Assembly: GCA_903821805.1 (NCBI GenBank)
Contig: CAIJNA010000204.1
Coordinates: 1-5,447 of the forward strand
From: an uncultured Campylobacterota bacterium
Lineage (GTDB): Bacteria > Campylobacterota > Campylobacteria > Campylobacterales > Arcobacteraceae
Direction of reading: 5' to 3'
Length of the DNA stretch: 5,447 bases
Shown here piece by piece: positions 1-5,447 of this stretch. Position numbers and translations under genes: made by a program. Position 1 is the stretch's first letter. Every line of letters begins with the position of its first letter. The notes below the pieces were generated by a model that worked only from the letters and a program-made list of their open reading frames with translations, did no database searches and was not told the DNA's origin.

Positions 1-6
1 TATACA

Positions 7-38
7 GCAAAAGGAAATCTTTATAAATTTCCTTTTGC
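7..38 (-). terminator. Hairpin just after the DUF4395-like gene, probable terminator
   Basis: A perfect 12-bp inverted repeat has arms at 7-18 and 27-38 (GCAAAAGGAAAT and its complement) around an 8-nt loop. It begins one base past the TAA stop of the gene at 40-774, the usual place for an intrinsic terminator. The visible bases after the stem on the minus strand read TGTATA, so there is no clean U-tract before the window ends. The stem is rich in A/T pairs, with four G/C pairs. It may be a terminator, possibly bidirectional, or a 3'-end stabilising hairpin. Confidence 0.55.
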
Positions 39-39
39 A

Positions 40-774
40 TTATCTCATTGAAGCTCCACATTTTCCAGCAGCACATTTCATTGTTGATGGAACTCTAGCC
101 TCAACACTTTGATTGTTTTCAATATTTGACTTAATGGATTCTGGATCAGGCAATTTTTTATTATTTTGAATTGAAATATAAACAATTGTAGTTGTTAATA
201 AAACAAACATCAAGACTATAACTTTTTGTATGGTAGAAAATTTTTGTATCTCATCTTTTATTCGATTTTCACAAACACCACCTGGACATAACGTTGGATT
301 TTCTTTGTGTATAAAGTTAAATATTTTACACCCTAAACATATTCCAAATACAGATTCACTATATAAAAGAATCAAACACAAGATACATATGATAAGTTTT
401 ATAGGAGTCATGATTTCAAAAACAACAATTAAACTAAACATAACAATCGATAAATAAAAACCAATTAGCCATGCCCATTTTTTTTGTGGAGCAGCTACAT
501 ATTCAGGTGTTTGATTCTGAACCATTATTCTTCCAAGTAATAAACTTGGGGAAAATTTAGGATTTATAAAAATTCTAATTGCAAAGTCAATCATAAAGAC
601 CGTTACAAATATTTTAGTAAAAGTAAAGTCATGCAGCAAGAAAGAATTAATAAACGAAATAAATCCAAATAAAAATAATATACCTGCACCAGCTCTGGCC
701 TCTCGCTCATTTAAAACTCTTATATTGAAGCCATCAATATTTTCACCAAAATAAATATATTTATTATTTGTCAT
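40..774 (-). CDS. DUF4395-like integral membrane protein with cysteine-rich C-terminal tail
   Basis: Full-length 244-aa membrane protein of unknown function, matched to the DUF4395 family by recall of its pattern. About five hydrophobic helices lie near residues 28-47, 51-71, 100-120, 123-145 and 183-202. The family-like hallmark is G-I-C-L-G-C-K at 144-150, a CxxC (C146, C149) at the end of helix 4. A second pair follows in CPGGVC (C163, C168). After helix 5 comes a hydrophilic tail of about 42 residues ending in MKCAAGKCGASMR, with C234 and C239. By the positive-inside rule the N-terminus and the CxxC loop would be cytoplasmic and the tail periplasmic (inference). The eight cysteines, six of them in paired motifs, suggest metal binding or thiol redox chemistry, but nothing proves it. 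The ATG at 774 is supported by AAGGG six bases upstream. The gene lies 116 bp downstream of an efflux operon on the same strand, with a possible promoter of its own. Confidence 0.8.
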   Translation of the reverse strand: MTNNKYIYFGENIDGFNIRVLNEREARAGAGILFLFGFISFINSFLLHDFTFTKIFVTVFMIDFAIRIFINPKFSPSLLLGRIMVQNQTPEYVAAPQKKWAWLIGFYLSIVMFSLIVVFEIMTPIKLIICILCLILLYSESVFGICLGCKIFNFIHKENPTLCPGGVCENRIKDEIQKFSTIQKVIVLMFVLLTTTIVYISIQNNKKLPDPESIKSNIENNQSVEARVPSTMKCAAGKCGASMR

Positions 775-780
775 ATTTTT

Positions 781-785
781 CCCTT
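781..785 (-). promoter_or_regulatory. Ribosome binding site of the DUF4395-like gene
   Basis: On the minus strand the sequence reads AAGGG, then six bases (AAAAAT), then the ATG at 774. This is a good Shine-Dalgarno match at good spacing. It fixes the start codon and shows that this gene, unlike the overlapping pump genes, initiates translation independently. Confidence 0.7.
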
Positions 786-801
786 ATTAGTATTTAAAAA
801 A

Positions 802-833
802 ATGATACCTTGGTAATCTGTTCGTCCTTACAA
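802..833 (-). promoter_or_regulatory. Candidate promoter with overlapping inverted repeat upstream of the DUF4395-like gene
   Basis: On the minus strand TATCAT (802-807) matches the -10 consensus at five of six positions. It would place a transcript start near 795, about 20 bases before the ATG and just upstream of the ribosome binding site. A weak TTGTAA (828-833) lies 20 bases farther upstream, too far for a standard -35. A small inverted repeat at 804-818 (TACC, TT, GGTA, extended by two more pairs if one A is bulged) overlaps the -10 and could be an operator. An alternative -10 lies in the TATA-rich stretch at about 838-848. The assignment is tentative. Confidence 0.3.
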
Positions 834-890
834 AATAAATATATAATCAAAGATTTTAAGCGCAAGAACAGCATTACGGTTAGAAATCTA

Positions 891-2240
891 CTATTCTTTT
901 ACTTTTCCACCAATTGATTTTTTAAGTATTATTTCTTGTTGAAATAAATTATTATTATTGCTATTAAGAGCATCTTTAGCATCCAAATAGCTATATTTTG
1001 CATCAAGAAGTTGAATTTTATTTATCATTCCAGTATCAAATTTTGCATTTAAAATACTCAATTTGTTATCAAAAAGATTAACGTATGATTTCGAATAATT
1101 TAAATTTATTTTACTTTTTTCATACACATCATAATTTGACTTAACCTCAATAAATGCATTTCTAACAGTCTTAATATATGTCTCAAGTGCTTGCTCTTTT
1201 TGAATTTCGCTTTCTTTTACTAATTTTCCTATTTTTGGAATATCAAAAATATTCCACATTATTGAAGGTGTAATTGAAAAAGACTGATTCATTGATGTGA
1301 ATGCTGTACCATCACTACCATTTAAGCCAGCAAATGCATTAACACTTAAACTAGGGTAGTATAAAGTTTTTACTATTGATATACGAGCATTTTTATTGAT
1401 CAGATTTTGCTCAGCGATTTTGATATCAAATCTATTTTCAAGTTGTTTTGAATTTATTTGTTTAGCAATGCCAGTTGGATTTATTTTTGCATCAAATGTG
1501 AATTTTTTTTCTTCACCAATTAGTATTTTTAATGTTTTGAGATAATTGTCTCTTGCTGCTTCTGTGCTATTTTGATTTTGTTCTTCCTCTGTTATTTTTG
1601 ATTGGATATCAATTAAAGCAGATTTGTCATCTATGCCATTGTGGAACCTTTCTTTGCGTATTGATTCCATATTTTTAAGTAAAAGTAATTTATTTTTTTG
1701 TATTTCTAACTTTTGATCATAATATATAATATTTGAATAAACAGAAGCAATCTCGAATGATAAAGTTGAATAAAATAGGGCTAAGTTTTCTTTAGCAGTT
1801 GAGATCAATGCATTATTTATTTCTACTGTTTTTTGAAATTTACCAAGATAATCAAATTCAAATTCAGAAAGTCTAACTCCTAATGTGTGAGACGTACTTA
1901 TTGTTCCTGCATTGTTTGACTTTGTTATTGTTTCACTTATTGAACCTGTTGGATTAAAAGAAAGTCGTGATATTTCAGCGGCATTCAATACTAGTTCAAG
2001 TTGTTTAGTAAGAATTGATGCATCTTTGTTTGAGTTAAAAGCATTTTCAATTAAAGAATTAAGGTCATTATTGTTGTATTCTTTCCACCATGCCACCATT
2101 GTCGTGTTTATTTCATTATTTGTGATTATTTGTGAGTCTATTTTCTCGGTATTTAGAGGTTTTGTGTAGTTCGGCCCAAGAGCTTCCCCGCATCCAGAGA
2201 ACAATACACCAGCACTAATTAATGTTAATAATTTTTTCAT
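891..2240 (-). CDS. TolC/NodT-family outer membrane efflux channel lipoprotein
   Basis: Outer-membrane channel subunit of the tripartite efflux pump. As a trimer it would form the beta-barrel and periplasmic tunnel through which substrates leave the cell. The 449 residues start with a lipoprotein signal (MKKLLTLISAGVLFSGC). C17 is the only cysteine in the protein, which supports lipidation there, although Phe at -3 is unusual for a lipobox. Family signs are GPNYTKP (22-28), AWW...LNSLIENAF near 50-68, and two internally repeated OEP halves. The first half contains FEFDYLGK (127-134). The second contains NRFDIKIAEQNL (269-280), ARISIVKTLYYPSLSV (285-300) and MWNIFDIPKIGKL (328-340). Length is slightly below the usual 460-490. 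The ATG overlaps the TGA stop of the pump gene by 4 bp; a partial AAAGAAG lies 8 bases upstream within the pump gene, so translation is probably coupled. Its counterpart in Campylobacter would be CmeC; orthology was not tested. Confidence 0.93.
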   Translation of the reverse strand: MKKLLTLISAGVLFSGCGEALGPNYTKPLNTEKIDSQIITNNEINTTMVAWWKEYNNNDLNSLIENAFNSNKDASILTKQLELVLNAAEISRLSFNPTGSISETITKSNNAGTISTSHTLGVRLSEFEFDYLGKFQKTVEINNALISTAKENLALFYSTLSFEIASVYSNIIYYDQKLEIQKNKLLLLKNMESIRKERFHNGIDDKSALIDIQSKITEEEQNQNSTEAARDNYLKTLKILIGEEKKFTFDAKINPTGIAKQINSKQLENRFDIKIAEQNLINKNARISIVKTLYYPSLSVNAFAGLNGSDGTAFTSMNQSFSITPSIMWNIFDIPKIGKLVKESEIQKEQALETYIKTVRNAFIEVKSNYDVYEKSKINLNYSKSYVNLFDNKLSILNAKFDTGMINKIQLLDAKYSYLDAKDALNSNNNNLFQQEIILKKSIGGKVKE

Positions 2241-5200
2241 TTTTGCAACTTCTTTAATAATAATTCTCTAGTTTTTAGAACAAAATAATAGATATAAGGA
2301 ATAAAGTATCTTTCAATAAAAGTTGCAGCAATCATACCCCCAAGTAATCCAATACCAATGGATTTACGACTCTCTGCTCCTGCTCCAGTACTAAAGATGA
2401 GCGGAAGTATCCCAAAAATAAATGCTATAGATGTCATCATCATTGGTCTATATCTTATTTTTGCAGCCTCTTTTGTAGCTTCATACAAGTCGACACCACT
2501 TTTTCTTAGTTGCTCCGCAAATTCAACTATTAAAATTGCATTTTTTGATGATAATGCAATCATTGTTAGAAGACCAATTGAAAAATATACATCCCTTGGC
2601 ATTTTGAAGAAAATACCTGCTATGGATGCTGCAAAGAATGCGCCAAATACACCAAATATAACCGACAATAATACAGAAAAAGGCAAGATAAAACTATTGT
2701 ATTGAATTGCTAAAACTAAGAAAACAACCAAAATGCTGAAAATAAATATTTTAATACTTTTACCTTCTGTAAGTTTTTCTTGTAATGACATTCCTTCCCA
2801 TTCTATTCCATAACCGCTAGGTAATTTAAGAGCTTCATCTTCTACAATTTTCATGGCAGAAGCTGTTCCAGCACCTTGTATTGTCATTGCCATAAGCGAA
2901 TTTGATAAAACACCATTAAAATGCTCAATTCTTGATGGAGCTACGGTATCAACAATTTTTGCAACCTCTGATACTGGAATTAATGCATTTTTATTATTTT
3001 TTACATAGATATTTTTTAGGCTATCAGGACTTGTTCTGTATTGTCCATCTGCTTGCATCTGAACCCAATATAAATGATTGTCTTTTTCAAATTGATTTAT
3101 ATTTGTATATCCAATTGAATCTTGAAGTACTGTGTAAACATCAGAAATGATAATGCCCATAGATTTTGCTTTGTTTCTGTCTAATTCAAGATAAAGAACT
3201 GGTGAGTTTGTTTGGGTCGTATTTTTTGCCATCATAAAGTTTTTTTTGTAGCTTGCCAGAGTGTTTGCAAACTCATCTGTAACTTTTGCTAAATCAAAAG
3301 GGGTAGCATTTCCGTAACCTACCATTTTAACTTGAACACCATTACTTTTTCCAAGGCCACGAATTGCTGGCGGCTGCATAAGCATTACTTGAGCTTCATT
3401 AATTTTTTCAACTTTTGTTGTTAACCTTGCAATAATTGCATTAGCACTATCTTTTTTATCAGTTCGTTCACTCCAAGGCTTTAGTCTTGAATAAATTACC
3501 GCATTATTAGGACTATCACTTGCCACCATTGTTATTATATTTTGTATTGACGATTCTTCTTTGTATAGTTTTTCTAATTCTTGTACAATTTTTGTTGTTC
3601 TTTGAACTGAAGCACCTTCTGGAAGACTTACTGATGTTATAAATACACCTTGATCTTCTCTTGGTAAGAACGTAGATGGAATTTGGGAGTTTGCAAAATA
3701 AATAAATATGAAAAATAAAATATAAACAAAAAATGTGATTTTATATTTTTTGATTAGCTTCATTGAAAATGCAACATATTTTGTTGAAATATTTTCAAAA
3801 TATGAATCAAATTTTTCAAATAAATAATGCTTTTTATGATCCTCTTTCATAATCATTGAACACAGAGCCGGCGACAATATTAATGCAACTAAGCCAGAAA
3901 AAATAACAGAAATAGCTATGGTTAAAGAAAATTGTTTGTAAAGCTCACCAATAATTCCCCCGACAAAAATAGTAGGAATAAATACGGCAATAATAACAAG
4001 AACAATAGCAATAATGGGACTTGATATTTGTTTCATCGCTTTAACGGATGCATTATATGGGGATAGTTTTTCTGTCCTCATGAGTCTTTCAATATTTTCA
4101 ACAACAACAATGGCATCATCAACAACAATACCAATGGATAGCACTAATCCAAATAATGTCAATGTGTTGATGGAAAATCCACATAAATACATACCAATAA
4201 ATGCCCCCATAATTGACACTGGTATTGCTAAAATAGGAATTATACTTACTCTAACCGAGTGGAGAAAAAAGTATACAACTAGTGAAACCAGCACTATTGC
4301 TTCAAGAAATGTTTTTAATACCTCATTTATAGATAGCTTAACAAATGTAGTTGTGTCATAAGGAATAGTATACTTGATACCTGCAGGAAAAGAAGCTGAT
4401 AAATTTTCCATTGTTTCTTTTACTTTCTCTGCAGTATCTAATGCATTTGCTTGTGGATCAGCAAAAATACCAACAAGAACAGTAGGCTTACCATTGAGTC
4501 TACCTGCAAATTCATAGTTAGTTGTCCCCAATTCAACACGAGCAACATCTTTTATCGCAACAATACTTCCATTTTCATTCGTTTTTATAACTATATTTTC
4601 AAAATCATTAACTGATGATAGTCTACCTTTTGATTTGAGCATTAATGTTATTACTTGACCATTTGGAACTGGTTCTGATCCAATTCTTCCAATTGAAACT
4701 TGAGCATTTTGTTCATTCACTGAAGATGTAATATCTTTTGATGTAACACCTAGAGCAGCCATTTTAATAGGATCAGTCCAAATTCTCATCGAATAATCTT
4801 TTTGACCAAAAATATTAGCTTGACCAGCTCCACCAATCGTTCTTATTTTTTTGACTATAAAATTAGAAGCGTAATTACTAAGTTGAATTTGATCCATTGA
4901 ATTGTCAGGTGAATATACAGCTGCAATCAAAAGGATATCTGATGTCTTTTTTTGAATTGAAATCCCAAGTAATTTTACAATAGATGGCATTGAAGCAGTT
5001 GCATTTTGAACTCTATTTTGTATCTCAGTATATGCATCATTTGTGTCTGTTCCAATTTCAAACGTACAAGTGATATCAGCTCTACCAGAATTACTAGCGT
5101 TTGAAGACATATACATTAGACCAGGTATTCCTGATAATTGAGTTTCAATTGGATCAATAACCGATGTAGCAATAGTTCCTGCATCAGCTCCTGGATATGA

Positions 5201-5344
5201 AGCTGAGATTGTAATTGTTGGAGGAGTTAGCTTTGGATACTGTGAAACAGGCATCGAAAATAATGAAATTAAACCAAAAATAATCACCATAATAGATAGC
5301 GCAATTGCTATCGCTGGTCTTTTAATAAAAAATTCTGAAATCAT
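2237..5344 (-). CDS. RND multidrug efflux transporter, HAE1 (AcrB/CmeB) type
   Basis: Inner-membrane proton/drug antiporter of the tripartite pump, expected to act as a homotrimer. At 1035 aa it is full length (AcrB 1049). Twelve helices can be placed: helix 1 at about 8-30, helices 2-6 at about 342-497, helix 7 at about 534-553, and helices 8-12 at about 863-1023. The two large periplasmic porter/docking loops are at 31-341 and 554-862. By eye alignment to AcrB the proton relay is intact: D409/D410 (AcrB D407/D408), K934 (K940), R964 (R971), T971 (T978). The VVDDAIVVVENIER segment marks the HAE1 drug class and argues against a CusA-like metal pump. Oddities: the glycine-rich switch loop near 608-614 is about four residues shorter than in AcrB, and several binding-pocket phenylalanines are replaced (F136 by I137, F610 by I604, F628 by Y618), while F178 is kept as F179. 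The start overlaps the adaptor stop by 4 bp and the stop overlaps the channel start by 4 bp. Substrates cannot be read from the sequence. Confidence 0.96.
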   Translation of the reverse strand: MISEFFIKRPAIAIALSIMVIIFGLISLFSMPVSQYPKLTPPTITISASYPGADAGTIATSVIDPIETQLSGIPGLMYMSSNASNSGRADITCTFEIGTDTNDAYTEIQNRVQNATASMPSIVKLLGISIQKKTSDILLIAAVYSPDNSMDQIQLSNYASNFIVKKIRTIGGAGQANIFGQKDYSMRIWTDPIKMAALGVTSKDITSSVNEQNAQVSIGRIGSEPVPNGQVITLMLKSKGRLSSVNDFENIVIKTNENGSIVAIKDVARVELGTTNYEFAGRLNGKPTVLVGIFADPQANALDTAEKVKETMENLSASFPAGIKYTIPYDTTTFVKLSINEVLKTFLEAIVLVSLVVYFFLHSVRVSIIPILAIPVSIMGAFIGMYLCGFSINTLTLFGLVLSIGIVVDDAIVVVENIERLMRTEKLSPYNASVKAMKQISSPIIAIVLVIIAVFIPTIFVGGIIGELYKQFSLTIAISVIFSGLVALILSPALCSMIMKEDHKKHYLFEKFDSYFENISTKYVAFSMKLIKKYKITFFVYILFFIFIYFANSQIPSTFLPREDQGVFITSVSLPEGASVQRTTKIVQELEKLYKEESSIQNIITMVASDSPNNAVIYSRLKPWSERTDKKDSANAIIARLTTKVEKINEAQVMLMQPPAIRGLGKSNGVQVKMVGYGNATPFDLAKVTDEFANTLASYKKNFMMAKNTTQTNSPVLYLELDRNKAKSMGIIISDVYTVLQDSIGYTNINQFEKDNHLYWVQMQADGQYRTSPDSLKNIYVKNNKNALIPVSEVAKIVDTVAPSRIEHFNGVLSNSLMAMTIQGAGTASAMKIVEDEALKLPSGYGIEWEGMSLQEKLTEGKSIKIFIFSILVVFLVLAIQYNSFILPFSVLLSVIFGVFGAFFAASIAGIFFKMPRDVYFSIGLLTMIALSSKNAILIVEFAEQLRKSGVDLYEATKEAAKIRYRPMMMTSIAFIFGILPLIFSTGAGAESRKSIGIGLLGGMIAATFIERYFIPYIYYFVLKTRELLLKKLQK

Positions 5345-5447
5345 TTTTGTACTTTTATTTCTATATTGTCACGTAAATTAATAATGCCAGTTTTGGCAAT
5401 TTTGTCAGTTTTTTCAATACCAGAAAGAATCTCTACATTTGATCCGA
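5341..5447 (-). CDS. RND efflux periplasmic adaptor (membrane fusion protein), C-terminal fragment
   Basis: An open frame entering from the window edge encodes 34 residues and ends at TGA (5341-5343), overlapping the pump start codon as ATGA. The fragment contains VEILSGIEKTDKIAKTGI followed by NLRDNIEIKV. This fits the pattern that closes the membrane-proximal domain of AcrA/CmeA-type adaptors: a beta strand, 'SGL..GD.V...G', then '.LRDG..V.V'. The position directly before an RND gene is where the adaptor is expected. The full protein would bridge the pump and the outer-membrane channel in the periplasm. The 5' part, with lipoprotein signal, hairpin and lipoyl domains, lies outside the window, as must the operon promoter. 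The identification rests on the short motif plus gene order. Confidence 0.82.
   Translation of the reverse strand, partial: GSNVEILSGIEKTDKIAKTGIINLRDNIEIKVQK

Noticed and set aside
842..847. Perfect TATAAT on the plus strand
   Set aside because: It would drive transcription antisense into the channel gene, has no clear -35, and such hexamers are expected by chance in AT-rich spacers.
851..889. Possible terminator after the channel gene (AGATTT...AAATCT)
   Set aside because: Only about six weak A/T-rich pairs around a loop of more than 20 bases, with no U-tract; not a credible terminator.
1912..2169. Plus-strand open frame of 85 codons, and similar ones at 230-457, 2358-2705, 2932-3150 and 4014-4361
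   Set aside because: All lie antisense inside well-supported minus-strand genes, have no recognisable domain, and are explained as shadows of AT-rich coding sequence.
2237..5344. Heavy-metal (CusA-type, HME) RND pump, suggested by the cysteine-rich neighbour
   Set aside because: The transporter has the double Asp of the drug-exporting HAE1 class in helix 4 (D409/D410) and an AcrB-like sequence throughout.
1..5447. Mobile element, CRISPR array, tRNA or rRNA
   Set aside because: No direct-repeat arrays, transposase or integrase frames, or structural RNA signatures were seen; almost all of the window is accounted for by the four genes.

Overview
This AT-rich window (roughly 30% GC by eye) carries a tightly packed minus-strand block. 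It encodes most of a tripartite RND multidrug efflux system, followed by a small membrane protein of the DUF4395 type. Base composition and protein style (CmeABC-like pump, Lys/Asn/Ile-rich proteins, short intergenic gaps) suggest a Gram-negative Campylobacterota member, perhaps of the Arcobacter group. That assignment is an inference, because the window has no rRNA or other taxonomic marker.

Layout in transcription order (right to left):
(1) 5341-5447: the last 34 codons of a periplasmic adaptor (membrane fusion protein), cut by the window edge.
(2) 2237-5344: a full-length 1035-aa inner-membrane RND transporter of the HAE1 (AcrB/CmeB) type, with all proton-relay residues present.
(3) 891-2240: a 449-aa TolC/NodT-family outer-membrane channel lipoprotein.
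(4) 775-890: a 116-bp spacer with a candidate promoter, a small inverted repeat and a good ribosome binding site.
(5) 40-774: a 244-aa five-helix DUF4395-like protein with CxxC and CPGGVC motifs and an unusual C-terminal KCAAGKCG tail.
(6) 7-38: a perfect 12-bp stem that starts just past the stop codon of (5), a probable transcription end.

Adaptor, pump and channel genes overlap by 4 bp (ATGA) at both junctions, so they are almost certainly one operon made by coupled translation. Together they would form an envelope-spanning, proton-driven exporter. The operon promoter and any regulator lie beyond 5447. The DUF4395 gene could be read through from the pump operon or driven from its own promoter in the spacer.

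The pump operon is ordinary in layout. The points worth a second look are the cysteine-rich tail of the DUF4395 protein and the shortened, glycine- and phenylalanine-free switch-loop region of the pump. I see no mobile element, CRISPR array, tRNA or rRNA.
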